Positions 9,038 through 18,170 of a DNA stretch of 64,000 bases are shown here, in pieces (position 1 is the stretch's first letter; each line of letters starts with the position of its first letter). Source of the DNA: Halomarina halobia. Its GTDB lineage: Archaea; Halobacteriota; Halobacteria; Halobacteriales; Haloarculaceae. A model generated the notes under the pieces. It had not been told where the DNA came from, searched no databases, and saw only the letters and a list, made by a program, of their open reading frames with translations. Where the stretch lies: positions 806,001 through 870,000 of the forward strand of contig NZ_CP119993.1 of assembly GCF_029338575.1 (NCBI RefSeq), given 5' to 3'. Both the position numbers and the translations under genes were made by a program.

Positions 9038-11116
9038 TCAGTCGTGCAGATCGATGGTGATGTCGTAGTTCTCCGCGACCGATACCGTCGAATCCGGGTC
9101 GGCGACCACCGTCGTCTGGTCGGCTTCGACGACAACTGGGCCGTCGAGTTCGCTGCCGGCGTCGAGGTCGACCCACCCGTAGATGTCGGTGTCGACCGAC
9201 CCGTACTCGTCGCCGAAGTAGACGCTCCGCTGGTCCGGTTCCGAAGCGTCACCGTCCGGCGACGCGAGTTGGGCGACCTCCGTCTCGTCGGTGGTTTCGC
9301 GGAGTTCAAGGCGGTAGTTCAGCACCTCGACCGGAAAGTCGAGGGGGTCGCGGTTAAACTTCTCACGGTAGGTGCGTTCGAACGCCTCGCCGGCGACCTG
9401 GGGGGTGACCTCGTTGATGTCGTAGCCCGGCAGTGGGACCTTGATCTCGTGGCCCTGATTGACGTGGCGCATGTCGAGGCTGAGCCTCGCCTCCATCCGG
9501 TCGTCCGGTACGTTCGCTCGCGAGAGGACGTCCTCGGCCTCCTCGTAGAGTGGTTGGAACTGGCGTTCGAACGCCTTCCGGTCGAGCACGTCGACGACCG
9601 ACTGGTTCGTCGAACTGGTCTCGTAGAGCCGTGGGGCCTCAGTCAGCCCGATGGACGACCCTACCCCCGCACCGAACGGGCAGATGACGGCTCCGAAGTC
9701 GAGTTTCCGGGCGATGCGGAACGCGTGTGACGGTCCGGCCCCGCCGAGGGCGGTGATGTTCAGCCCGCGCGTATCGACGCCACGACTCGCAGCGTGTCGA
9801 CGGAACGCCGTCGCCATGTTCTCGTTGACTACCTCGAAGACTCGCCAGGCCGCGTCGGTGACCGATACGTCGAGCGGGTCGGCGAGTTCGTCCTCGAAGA
9901 TGGACCGGGTCCGCTCCGCGGCGAGGTCCATCCGGCCGCCGTAGAACGTCTCGGGGTCGAGGTAGCCCAGTAGGAGCGACGCGTCGGTCACCGTCGGCCG
10001 GTCGCCGCCCTGGTCGTAGCAGATGGGGCCGGGATCAGAGCCCGCGGACTCGGGACCGACCTCGACGAGGCCCGCGTCGTTGACGGAAGCAACCGACCCG
10101 CCGCCGGCACCGATCTCGGTGAGGTCGACCTGCGGGGAGATGATATCGTAGCCGCTGCCCTCGCGGAATCGGTGGACGCGGGCGACGTCGGTCTGGTACT
10201 TCATCGAGACGGCCCCGTCGCGGACGATAGCCCCCTTCGCCGTCGTCCCGCCCATGTCGAACGAGAAGATGTCCTCGTAGCCGTGGTCGGCACTGAAGAT
10301 ACGCGAGGCGAGGACGCCTGCGGCGGGCCCGGATTCGACGAGTCGAATCGGCTCTCGTTTTGCCGTCTCGATGTCGACGACACCACCGCTGGAGGTCATC
10401 AGGTAGACCTCGCCGTCGAACCCCTCGTCGCGCAGTTCCGCGCGCAGGAAGTCGAGGTACTCCGAGACGACCGGTGCGACGTAGGCGTTGATGGCCGTGG
10501 TCGAGGTCCGTTCGTACTCGCGGATGACTGGGACGACGACGGAGGAGAGCGAGACGTTCACGTCCGGGTACGTCTCGGCGAGGACGTCCCCGACGACCCG
10601 TTCGTGGTCGTCGTCGACGTACGAGTGTAACAGCGACACCGCGATGGAGTCGACGCCGTGGTCCTCGACGAGTATCGCCGCACGCGACTGGACCTCCTCT
10701 CGGTCTAGGGGTCGGACTACCTCGCCGCTGTCGTTGAGTCGTTCGTCGAGTTCGAGTCGTCGGTCGCGGGGGACGAGCGGGTCTGGATACTCCATTCCCC
10801 AGTCGAACATGTCGTAGCGCGACCCGCGACGGAGTTCGAGAGCGTCCCTGATGCCCTTCGTCGTCAGGAGGCCCGTCTTCGCACCGGTCTTCTCGATGAG
10901 TGTGTTCGAGACGAGCGTGGTCCCGTGGATGACTGTTCCCACCTCGTCGGCGAAGATACCCTGCTCGTCCAATAGTCGTCGCGTTCCGGCGAGTGCACCG
11001 AGCGCCGGGTTGTCCGGCGTCGTCGGTTCCTTCTCGATAGTGACCTCCCGTTCCGACTCGTCGACGAGGGTGAAGTCGGTGAACGTCCCTCCGATGTCTA
11101 TGCCAAGGGTGTACAT
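9038..11116 (-). CDS. hyuA: hydantoinase A / oxoprolinase family subunit
   Basis: A 692-residue HyuA-family protein with an ASKHA-type ATP-binding fold. It begins MYTLGIDIGGTFTDF (phosphate-binding loop) and contains FDMGGTTAKGA and the glycine-rich GALGGAGPSHAF-like block (TALGGAGPSHAF) near residue 470. The family phosphorylates a carbonyl or amide oxygen for hydrolysis or carboxylation together with HyuB. The start at ATG 11116 is preferred because the preceding ten residues are not conserved in the family. Its partner gene directly downstream is decayed; the usable HyuB is at 7904. Hydantoin, oxoproline and ketone substrates are all possible. Confidence 0.9.
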   Translation of the reverse strand: MYTLGIDIGGTFTDFTLVDESEREVTIEKEPTTPDNPALGALAGTRRLLDEQGIFADEVGTVIHGTTLVSNTLIEKTGAKTGLLTTKGIRDALELRRGSRYDMFDWGMEYPDPLVPRDRRLELDERLNDSGEVVRPLDREEVQSRAAILVEDHGVDSIAVSLLHSYVDDDHERVVGDVLAETYPDVNVSLSSVVVPVIREYERTSTTAINAYVAPVVSEYLDFLRAELRDEGFDGEVYLMTSSGGVVDIETAKREPIRLVESGPAAGVLASRIFSADHGYEDIFSFDMGGTTAKGAIVRDGAVSMKYQTDVARVHRFREGSGYDIISPQVDLTEIGAGGGSVASVNDAGLVEVGPESAGSDPGPICYDQGGDRPTVTDASLLLGYLDPETFYGGRMDLAAERTRSIFEDELADPLDVSVTDAAWRVFEVVNENMATAFRRHAASRGVDTRGLNITALGGAGPSHAFRIARKLDFGAVICPFGAGVGSSIGLTEAPRLYETSSTNQSVVDVLDRKAFERQFQPLYEEAEDVLSRANVPDDRMEARLSLDMRHVNQGHEIKVPLPGYDINEVTPQVAGEAFERTYREKFNRDPLDFPVEVLNYRLELRETTDETEVAQLASPDGDASEPDQRSVYFGDEYGSVDTDIYGWVDLDAGSELDGPVVVEADQTTVVADPDSTVSVAENYDITIDLHD

Positions 11117-11220
11117 GTCTTGTGGAGAATATTCACCGTCGCGCACTTAACAATTACCTGGTGATAGCGACGAGGCGGCGGCGGGTTTCCATCTGCCGTC
11201 TGTCCAACCGAATCAGCTAC

Positions 11221-12894
11221 TCACGAGCCGTCGGTGTCGAACTCTTCGCGAAGGGACTCTCGACGCACCTTCCCGGTCGATGTCTTCGGGAGTTCGTCGA
11301 GGAACTTGATGCGGCGCGGGTACTCGTAGGGGGCCAGTCGGTCCTTTACGCGCGTTTCGAGGGTCGCTCTCAGGTTGTCGTCGGCCGTCACCCCGTCGGC
11401 GACGACGACGAACGCGTTAGGGACCTCCCCTCGCTGCTCGTCGGGGACGCCGATGACGCCGACGTCGGCGACTGCCTCGTGGCTCGCGATAGTCTCTTCG
11501 ATCTCCGTGGGACTCACGCGGTACCCGGAGGTGATGATGACGTCGTCCGTGCGCCCCTCGAACGAGAGATAGCCGTCCTCGTCCATCGTGCCGAGGTCCT
11601 CGGTGAGCAACCAGCCGTCTCGGACCTTGGCGTCGGTCGCGTCCGGTTTGTGCCAGTACTCTACGAAACAGACCGGGTCGTCGGCGTAGCGGACGGCGAT
11701 CTCACCTACCTCACCGTGTTCGACAGTCGGTTCGGCGGTCTCCGGGTCGACGATGGTCACCTCGTGGCCGGGCACCGCGAGACCCATCTTGCCGTGCCTG
11801 CGTTCGCGGAGCGCGGTACAGTCACCGACGACGAGGTTGACCTCGGTCTGTCCGTACGCCTCCTCGAACGACGCACCGTCGAACGTCTCGGCGACCCACG
11901 AGACGACACTCTCGCCGACCGCCTCGCCACCCGCCCCGACGGCCCGCATGGAGGTCAGGTCCCAGCGTTCGTTCGGATCCTCGACCTGCATCATCATCCG
12001 GAGGGCTGTCGGCGGGCCCCCCCAGTTCGTAATGCCATACCGCTCGACGAGGTCGAATGACGCCTCCGGGTCGAACCGGTCGGCGTCGTAGGCGACGACC
12101 GGCCGGCCGTAGAACAGCGTCGGCATCACCATCGAGAACAGCGATCCGATCCAGGACCACTCGACAGGCGTCCGGAAGACGGTCCCATCGGTGGTCCCCT
12201 CCTTCAGGAAGTTCTCGCCGAACGATGGGAGGTGTCCGAGCAACAGTCGGTGGGCGTGCAATACACCCTTCGGGTCGCCCGTCGTGCCGCTGGTGTAGAT
12301 GATGATGGCGTCTTCTTCGGCGTCCGTTGGCGCTCGATCGAATGTGAGCGAGGCCTCCTGGATGATGTTCCAGTCCGTCTCCTCCGGGCGGTCGGTTTCG
12401 TCGACCGTCACGACAGTGTCGAGGGCATCGAGGTCCTCGCGAACCTCGCGGAGCGTCTCGATACTCCGCTTCCCGACGAGACAGGCGGTCGCGCTACAGT
12501 CGCCGAGTCGGTACGAGAGTGCGTCCGGCCCGAACTGGGTACTCAACGGGACGGAGACTGCGTTGAGCTTCCAGATGGCGACGTGACCGACGACCGCCTC
12601 GGGGCGCTGACCGAGACAGATGCCGACACGCTCTCCTCGCTCGACTCCGGCCTCCGAGAGGTAGTTCGCCAGTCGGTTCGCCGCGCGCTGAACGTCGCGG
12701 TAGGTCACCGTCCGGCGGTCGCCGCCGCTCGACTCGGCGTAGAGCGCAACCCGGTCCTCGTCCTCGGCCCACCGGTCACAGACGTACTCAGCCATGTTGA
12801 ACCGGTCCGGTATCTCCCACTCGAACGACTCGCGGAGCTGCTCGTAGCTCTCCCAGTCGCGCTCGTAGAAGTGATAGGATTCCAATCGAGTCAT
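11221..12894 (-). CDS. AMP-forming acyl-CoA synthetase
   Basis: A 557-residue member of the ANL adenylating superfamily that makes an acyl-CoA from a carboxylic acid, ATP and CoA. The phosphate-binding motif YTSGTTGDPKG is present, followed by EAYGQTEVN, the YLSFEGRTDDVI hinge and the C-terminal lysine region PKTSTGKVRRESLRE. The start at ATG 12894 (MTRLESYHF) lies about 27 bases after a TATA-like element; an ATG at 12906 is the alternative. Length and motifs resemble medium-chain or acetyl-CoA-synthetase-like ligases. It sits 104 bases upstream of hyuA on the same strand. The acid used is unknown. Confidence 0.92.
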   Translation of the reverse strand: MTRLESYHFYERDWESYEQLRESFEWEIPDRFNMAEYVCDRWAEDEDRVALYAESSGGDRRTVTYRDVQRAANRLANYLSEAGVERGERVGICLGQRPEAVVGHVAIWKLNAVSVPLSTQFGPDALSYRLGDCSATACLVGKRSIETLREVREDLDALDTVVTVDETDRPEETDWNIIQEASLTFDRAPTDAEEDAIIIYTSGTTGDPKGVLHAHRLLLGHLPSFGENFLKEGTTDGTVFRTPVEWSWIGSLFSMVMPTLFYGRPVVAYDADRFDPEASFDLVERYGITNWGGPPTALRMMMQVEDPNERWDLTSMRAVGAGGEAVGESVVSWVAETFDGASFEEAYGQTEVNLVVGDCTALRERRHGKMGLAVPGHEVTIVDPETAEPTVEHGEVGEIAVRYADDPVCFVEYWHKPDATDAKVRDGWLLTEDLGTMDEDGYLSFEGRTDDVIITSGYRVSPTEIEETIASHEAVADVGVIGVPDEQRGEVPNAFVVVADGVTADDNLRATLETRVKDRLAPYEYPRRIKFLDELPKTSTGKVRRESLREEFDTDGS

Positions 12895-12918
12895 GTCCTG
12901 ACGCATCCCGACACTGCG

Positions 12919-12926
12919 TATTAACA
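12919..12926 (-). promoter_or_regulatory. TATA box of the acyl-CoA synthetase
   Basis: GTTAATAC on the gene strand lies 25-32 bases before ATG 12894, as expected for a leaderless haloarchaeal transcript. Confidence 0.45.
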
Positions 12927-13113
12927 CTGTCGCCAAACGGGGACACGCACCCGTACCGGGAGGAGGGCCTTCGTCGATCGCCCCGACCGGGCCCGGCCGC
13001 CCGGGGCACTCTGTCCGAACTGCGCGACGCTGTTCGACTACGAACTAGCCCCGGAGGACGAATCCATCCGCCACGACGTGGACCTCGACGTGGACGCGCT
13101 GGCCAACCAATAA
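12925..13113 (+). pseudogene. orphan tail with a Cys-x2-Cys zinc-ribbon-like end
   Basis: One frame reads LCPNCATLFDYELAPEDES and continues acidic to a TAA at 13111. The acidic composition and Cys-x2-Cys pair look like the C-terminal end of a real haloarchaeal protein. There is no ATG, GTG or TTG in the frame back to the stop at 12922, so it is probably the 3' end of a truncated gene. No family can be assigned. The rest of 12895-13237 shows nothing else. Confidence 0.3.
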
Positions 13114-13237
13114 AGGGTGATGGGGACGACGGAAGCGGGTCGCCGTCCACGCGTCGTCGGTGCCGTGGTGTCGGTGCCGCGTTCGCCGACGACGCGTTCG
13201 CCGGCGGCCCGTTCGTCCTCGTCACCCGCTCGTCGCG

Positions 13238-14485
13238 TCATATGAAGTCGAAGAGGTGGCCGGCGACGCGGCGTTTCTGAATCTCTTCTGCGCCCTCGGT
13301 GATGCGGTAGCGGCGGTGGTGGCGGTAGATGTGCTCGAACGGCTTGTGACGACTGTAGCCGACGCCGCCGTGGATCTGCATCGCGCGGTCGGCCGCCCGA
13401 CAGACGAGGTTGTTCGCAGTGTAGTTACACATCGCGACCAGTTCGCTCACCGACGACCCCGACTCGGTAATCATCTGGCCCTCGTCGTCGAGCGCTGCGG
13501 CGGTCTTCCGGACGGTGTTGCGCAGCATCTCGGCCTCCGTATGGAGTTCCGCGAGCGGGAACTGAATCGCCTGCCGGGTGGCGAGCGGTTCGCCCCACGT
13601 CTCTCGTTCCTTGGCGTACTCGACCGCCTCGTCGATGCAGAACTGCGCCGCGCCGAGGCTGGCGGCCGCCTGACGGATGCGACTCTCGTGGACGAACCGC
13701 TGGGCGACGTGTAACCCCCGTCCCTCCTCGCCGACGATGGCACCGTCGGGGACGCGCACGCCGTCGATTGATACCTCCGCGTGGTCGGTCGGCATGTTGA
13801 ATGTCCACCAGAAGTACTCCACCTCGAACCCGTCGGCGTCGGTCGGGACGAGGAAGGCGGTGATGCCCTCCGCGTCGCCGTCCTCGCCGCTCGTCCGGGC
13901 GAACACGAGGTCGAAGTCGGCGATGTGCATCCCGCTGTTCCAGCGTTTCGCGCCGTCGATGACCCACTCGTCGCCGTCGCGTTCGCCGGTCGTGTCCATC
14001 CACGTCGCGTCCGACCCGTGTTCGGGTTCGGTGAGGCCGAACGCGACGAACACGTCGCCGGTGATGACGTCCTCGATGAGTTCCTGTTGCTCCTCGGTAC
14101 CGAAGCGGTCGAGGATCTGTGGGAACTGGTGGTTACCGACGATCGACGCCTCGCTCTGGAGGACGTTGTGGAGGCCGGGGCCCTTGCTGGCGAGGTGTTC
14201 GCGGATGATAGCCATCCCGAGATTCGTCCCGTCCATGCCGCCCATCCGCTCGGGGAGGGCGTACCGGTAGAACCCCGCCTCGTCGGCGCGACGGCGCATC
14301 TCGGCGAGCAGGTCGTCCCACTCCTCGGCCGGCGCGCCGCCCGCCTCCCAGTCCGTTCGGGCGTGTTCGCGCCGCTCGTCGAAGAACTGTTTGTGCTCCT
14401 CTTCGAGCGGGTCGATCTCCTCCTCGATGAATTCGTCGAGGTCGTCGAGCAGTTCCTGCGTCTCCTCCGATGGACCGAACTCCAT
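13238..14485 (-). CDS. acyl-CoA dehydrogenase
   Basis: A complete 415-residue acyl-CoA dehydrogenase. It has the helical N-terminal domain, the FAD/substrate block FGLTEPEHGSDATW, DGAKRWNSGMHIADFDLVF, and the C-terminal signature QIHGGVGYSRHKPFEH followed by RITEGAEEIQ. The glutamate of that last motif aligns with the catalytic base of medium-chain-type enzymes. The N-terminus is rich in Glu/Asp, a haloarchaeal trait. An electron-transfer flavoprotein must accept its electrons but is not encoded here. It is 74 bases upstream of the enoyl-CoA hydratase stop and in the same direction, a natural pair for consecutive beta-oxidation steps. Confidence 0.92.
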   Translation of the reverse strand: MEFGPSEETQELLDDLDEFIEEEIDPLEEEHKQFFDERREHARTDWEAGGAPAEEWDDLLAEMRRRADEAGFYRYALPERMGGMDGTNLGMAIIREHLASKGPGLHNVLQSEASIVGNHQFPQILDRFGTEEQQELIEDVITGDVFVAFGLTEPEHGSDATWMDTTGERDGDEWVIDGAKRWNSGMHIADFDLVFARTSGEDGDAEGITAFLVPTDADGFEVEYFWWTFNMPTDHAEVSIDGVRVPDGAIVGEEGRGLHVAQRFVHESRIRQAAASLGAAQFCIDEAVEYAKERETWGEPLATRQAIQFPLAELHTEAEMLRNTVRKTAAALDDEGQMITESGSSVSELVAMCNYTANNLVCRAADRAMQIHGGVGYSRHKPFEHIYRHHRRYRITEGAEEIQKRRVAGHLFDFI

Positions 14486-14559
14486 AGGGGTCGTTACGTC
14501 CTTCCCGACAAATAGATTCGCCCGACCGTCGACCCGGCGGACGGGTCCGACCCGAGTCG

Positions 14560-15360
14560 TCAGTGCCCCTCGAACTCGGGGGCGCGCCCTTCGCGGAAGG
14601 CGCTGACGCCCTCCTCGTGGTCGGCAGTCTCCATGAGCGTCGCCTGTGCGGTCGCCTCGAACTGAAGGGCGTCCCGGAGGGCTCGGTCACCGCCGCTATC
14701 GAGGAGTCGTTTCGAGTGTCTGAGCGCCGCCGTCGGTCCGCTGGCGATCTGCTGAACGTACTGATCGGCACGCTCGTCGAACTCCTCGGCATCGAACACG
14801 CGTTCGAAAAGGCCGAGGTCGGCCGCGCGTTCCGCGTCGAGCAGTTCGCCGCTGAACACGAGGTCCTTGGCCCGTCCCCGGCCGACCATCCGCGGCAGGA
14901 AGTGTGAGATGCCGGAGTCGATGGTGAGGCCAACCTGCCGGAACCCGAACCCGATCTTCGCGTCCGTGCTCGCTACTCGGACGTCACACGCCAGTGCGAT
15001 AGCGCCGCCCGCGCCGAACGCTGGTCCGCCGAGTTTCGCGACGACCGGCAGCGGGAGGGAGGCGATGGTCTCGACGAGTTCGTGGGCGCTGTTCGTGATG
15101 CGCTCGACCGCCTCGGCTGGGTCCGCTCGCTCGCGTTCGCCCATGCTCTCGATGTCCCCGCCGGCACAGAACACGCCCTCGCTGCCCGTCACGACGACAC
15201 AGCGGACGTCGCTCGATTCGAGTTCCTCGAACGCGTCGGTGAGGCCGTCCATCACATCCGGGGAGAGCGCGTTCCGGCGTTCGGGTCTGTTCAGCGTGAC
15301 CGTGGCGACCCCGTCCCCGACGTCGAGGAGGACGGCGTCGCCTGTGTCGTTCTCTAGCAC
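14560..15360 (-). CDS. enoyl-CoA hydratase/isomerase family protein
   Basis: A 266-residue crotonase-fold protein. It has TVTLNRPERRNALSP, the oxyanion-hole segment VFCAGGDIESM, and LGGPAFGAGGAIALACD. The C-terminus EGVSAFREGRAPEFEGH is the usual family ending. Hydratases need two glutamates; the helix after PAFGAGGAIALACDV does not show both clearly, so isomerase or hydrolase activity is possible. The GTG at 15360 is chosen as start since a TATA-like box lies 27 bases upstream; the open frame continues to an ATG at 15444 with a non-family extension. It precedes the acyl-CoA dehydrogenase at 14485. Confidence 0.88.
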   Translation of the reverse strand: MLENDTGDAVLLDVGDGVATVTLNRPERRNALSPDVMDGLTDAFEELESSDVRCVVVTGSEGVFCAGGDIESMGERERADPAEAVERITNSAHELVETIASLPLPVVAKLGGPAFGAGGAIALACDVRVASTDAKIGFGFRQVGLTIDSGISHFLPRMVGRGRAKDLVFSGELLDAERAADLGLFERVFDAEEFDERADQYVQQIASGPTAALRHSKRLLDSGGDRALRDALQFEATAQATLMETADHEEGVSAFREGRAPEFEGH

Positions 15361-15383
15361 TGATTCACCCACCGTGGCGGTTC

Positions 15384-15390
15384 GTATAAA
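15384..15390 (-). promoter_or_regulatory. TATA box of the enoyl-CoA hydratase
   Basis: TTTATAC on the gene strand is centred 27 bases before the GTG at 15360, supporting a leaderless GTG start. Confidence 0.5.
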
Positions 15391-15515
15391 TGTTGGTACG
15401 ACGGTCGGTCGCCCGTCTCGCTCCGAGAGGGCTCCACCGAGCACCGGTGGGATCTATCGCGTCAGAGGGCACAGATGAGTACAGTTAACAGTCTGAACCC
15501 GGTTAGTGTAGCCGC

Positions 15516-16535
15516 ATGAGCGAACTCAAGATAGACGTCGGTGTACAGGGACTGTCCGACGAGACCGTCGACCTCGCGACAAGGGCCGAGGAGTTCGGCT
15601 TCGACGGCGTATTTACGCCGGAGCTCGACACGGACCCGTTCCTGCCGTTGCCGCTCGTCGCCGAACAAACGGCGGACGTCGAATTGGGAACCCGTATCGC
15701 TACCTCGTTCACCCGCTCGCCGATGGTGCTGGCGTACATGGCGTGGAACCTCCAGCGATACTCGAACGGCCGGATGATCCTCGGCCTCGGGACGCAGGTG
15801 AAAGGCCACAACGAACGGCGGTTCTCCGTCGACTTCGAGTGGGAGAGCCCCGGCCCTCGACTCCGCGAGGAGGTCTTGGCGCTCCGCCACATCTTCGACG
15901 TGTTCCAGGGAGAGGCCGACGACCTCGACTTCGACGGCGAGTTCTACCAGTTTTCGCTGATGACCAACGAGTTCAATCCTGGACCCATCGAGGAAGGCCC
16001 GCCGGCGATCTGGACCGCCGGGGTGAACCAGTACATGCTCAAGATGGCCGGCGAGGTCGCCGACGGCCTCTGTATGCATGCGTTCAACACGCCGAAGTAC
16101 ACCGACGAGGTCATCGCTCCCCTCGTCGCCGAGGGCGCCGACATCGGCGACCGCGACCCGGATGCGGTCGAACTCTCTGCCAGTCCGTTCCTCGTGACCG
16201 GCGAGACAGATGAGGAGCGCCAGGCGATGCTCCAAGAGGCCAAACAGCGCATCGCGTTCTACGGGTCGACGCGGACCTACCACGACGTCCTCGAACTCCA
16301 TGGCTGGAAGGATATCGGCATGGAACTCCACGAACTCTCGAAGGGGGACGCCTGGGGAGAGATGACCGAACTGGTCACCGACGAGATGGTGGACGCGTTC
16401 GCCGTCCGCGCACCGCCGGAGCACCTCGGCGAGGAGATTCTCGCGAAGTACGGCGGCGTCGCCGACCGGGTTCAGTTACAGTTCGACGGCAGCGAGTTCT
16501 GGGCCAACGTGCTCGCCGACCTCCGCGAGGCCTGA
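15516..16535 (+). CDS. LLM-class (probably F420-dependent) oxidoreductase
   Basis: A 339-residue bacterial-luciferase-like TIM-barrel protein. It opens with KIDVGVQGLSDETVDLATRA and has FDGVFTPELDTDPFLPL, LGTRIATSFTRSP and GLGTQVKGHNERRF, which match the F420-dependent LLM enzymes more than FMN luciferases. Haloarchaea make F420, so that cofactor is likely, but this is family-based inference. The family oxidises or reduces alcohols, ketones and thioester-linked groups. It stands alone on the plus strand between the hydratase and the second ligase. A second LLM gene lies at 24.1 kb but is only distantly similar. Confidence 0.85.
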   Translation: MSELKIDVGVQGLSDETVDLATRAEEFGFDGVFTPELDTDPFLPLPLVAEQTADVELGTRIATSFTRSPMVLAYMAWNLQRYSNGRMILGLGTQVKGHNERRFSVDFEWESPGPRLREEVLALRHIFDVFQGEADDLDFDGEFYQFSLMTNEFNPGPIEEGPPAIWTAGVNQYMLKMAGEVADGLCMHAFNTPKYTDEVIAPLVAEGADIGDRDPDAVELSASPFLVTGETDEERQAMLQEAKQRIAFYGSTRTYHDVLELHGWKDIGMELHELSKGDAWGEMTELVTDEMVDAFAVRAPPEHLGEEILAKYGGVADRVQLQFDGSEFWANVLADLREA

Positions 16536-16571
16536 GCGCAGAACGAAGGGACTCGCCGGTCGGCGGTCACC

Positions 16572-18077
16572 TCAGGTCAGTTCGCTCTTGAGAACCTTCC
16601 CGGTCGGGTTGCGCGGCAGTTCGTCGTAGAACTCGACCTGCCGCGGTTTCTTGAAGTCCGCCAACCGGGATGCGACGTACCTGACCACGTCGTCTTCGGA
16701 GAGCGAGGCACCTTCGACGGGGACGACACACGCCTTGACGGCTTCGCCCCACTCGTCGTCAGGGACGCCAACGACGGCCACTTCGCCGACGTCAGAGTGG
16801 CCGTGGAGTACCTCTTCGATCTCGGCGGGGTGGACGTTCTCGCCGCCGGTGATGAGCATGTCGTCGGCGCGGCCGACGAAGTGGAAAAAGCCGTCCTCGT
16901 CGCGATGGACGAGGTCGTCGGAGACGAACCACCCGTCGTCGAAGACGGCGTCGGTCTTCTCGGGCATGTCGTGGTACCGGTCGAAGACGGTCGGTCCGCG
17001 GTAGGCGATGCGACCAATCTCGCCGGGAGGCAGTTCGTCACCGTCCTCGCCGACGACCTTCGCTCCTAGGTTCAACATCGGTTCACCGACGCTGTCGGCC
17101 TTCTCGATGGCGTCCTCCGGGAGCAGGTGGAGACAGAGCGCCTCGGTCTGCCCGAACGTCTCCAGGACGTCGCAGTCGAAGCGCTCTATCGTCGCCCGTT
17201 TGAGGTCAGCGCCGACCGGTGCCGCACCCGTGCTGTACGTGTTGAGGGTGGAAACGTCGTAGTCCTCGAACGAGTCGAGGTCCAGTAGCATTCGCGTCTG
17301 GGTCGGCACGAGGTACGTCGAGTTCACCCGCTCGTCCTCGACGAGCGCGAGGGTTCGCTCGGCGTCGAACCCGTCGACGACGACGGTTGCCCCGCCGACG
17401 TAGAAGTTGTTGAGAAACGGGATGAACGCCCCAACGTGGAACAGGGGCGTCGAGACAAGGTGGCGGTTCCCCGGAGCGAGGAACGCCCACGCCTCGGCAG
17501 CGTCCTGCATCAACTGGACGAGGTTGTCGTGCGTGTAGATACAGCCCTTCGGGTCGCCGGTGGTCCCGGACGTGTACATGATGCCGGCCTCGTCCTGACG
17601 GCCGACATCGGCGTCGACGCTCACCCCCTCTTCGGCGAGCACCTGTTCGTAGGACTCGGCGAACGAGGGCCGGTCCGAGACGGTGACGACGTGGTCGATG
17701 GCGTCGCGGATGTCGGCGAGCGTCTCCGCGCCGAAGTCGTCGACGAGACAGACCGTCGCGTCGCTGTCCTCGAGAACGTAGCGAACCTCGTCGCCCTTGA
17801 ATCGGTGATTGACCGGCACGACCAGCGCCCCGAGTTTCATCGTCCCCATGAACGTCTCGAGCGTCTCAGCGTTGTTCTTCATGTACAGTGCCACGGCGTC
17901 GCCCTTCTCGACGCCGCGGTCGGCCAGGCCCGTCGCCAGTCGGTCGGTTCGGTCGTCGAACTCGGCGAACGTGCGAGTGACGGCTCGGGCCCCGTCCTCC
18001 CGGTACACGACCGCCTCCCGGTCCGGCCACCTGCGGGCGTTACGCTCCGAGACGTAGCCGATGGTCATCCCGTCCAT
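16572..18077 (-). CDS. AMP-forming fatty-acid-type CoA ligase
   Basis: A 501-residue ANL-superfamily ligase activating a carboxylic acid to its CoA ester. Motifs: MYTSGTTGDPKGC for ATP, STGAAPVG, ETFGQTEAL, the FHFVGRADDMLITGGENV hinge, and a C-terminal NPTGKVLK with the catalytic lysine. It is shorter than the ligase at 11.2 kb and closer to the FadD/VraA-like group. It is divergent from the acyl-CoA dehydrogenase at 18171; the 93-base gap probably holds both promoters, with a TTTACATA element upstream of the ligase. In the lva comparison it would hold the LvaE (levulinyl-CoA ligase) position. Confidence 0.92.
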   Translation of the reverse strand: MDGMTIGYVSERNARRWPDREAVVYREDGARAVTRTFAEFDDRTDRLATGLADRGVEKGDAVALYMKNNAETLETFMGTMKLGALVVPVNHRFKGDEVRYVLEDSDATVCLVDDFGAETLADIRDAIDHVVTVSDRPSFAESYEQVLAEEGVSVDADVGRQDEAGIMYTSGTTGDPKGCIYTHDNLVQLMQDAAEAWAFLAPGNRHLVSTPLFHVGAFIPFLNNFYVGGATVVVDGFDAERTLALVEDERVNSTYLVPTQTRMLLDLDSFEDYDVSTLNTYSTGAAPVGADLKRATIERFDCDVLETFGQTEALCLHLLPEDAIEKADSVGEPMLNLGAKVVGEDGDELPPGEIGRIAYRGPTVFDRYHDMPEKTDAVFDDGWFVSDDLVHRDEDGFFHFVGRADDMLITGGENVHPAEIEEVLHGHSDVGEVAVVGVPDDEWGEAVKACVVPVEGASLSEDDVVRYVASRLADFKKPRQVEFYDELPRNPTGKVLKSELT

Positions 18078-18170
18078 GAGCGACCAATCCGCGCTGTGGT
18101 ATGTAAATCCTTCCCACTACCAACCGTTCGCACACCGGGGTTTATGTCGGTGGTGATGCCATCCCGTACC

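Noticed and set aside
17436..18170. N-terminal extension of 245 residues on the acyl-CoA dehydrogenase at 18171
   Set aside because: It lies antisense to the acyl-CoA ligase and lacks family similarity; a normal start exists at 18171.
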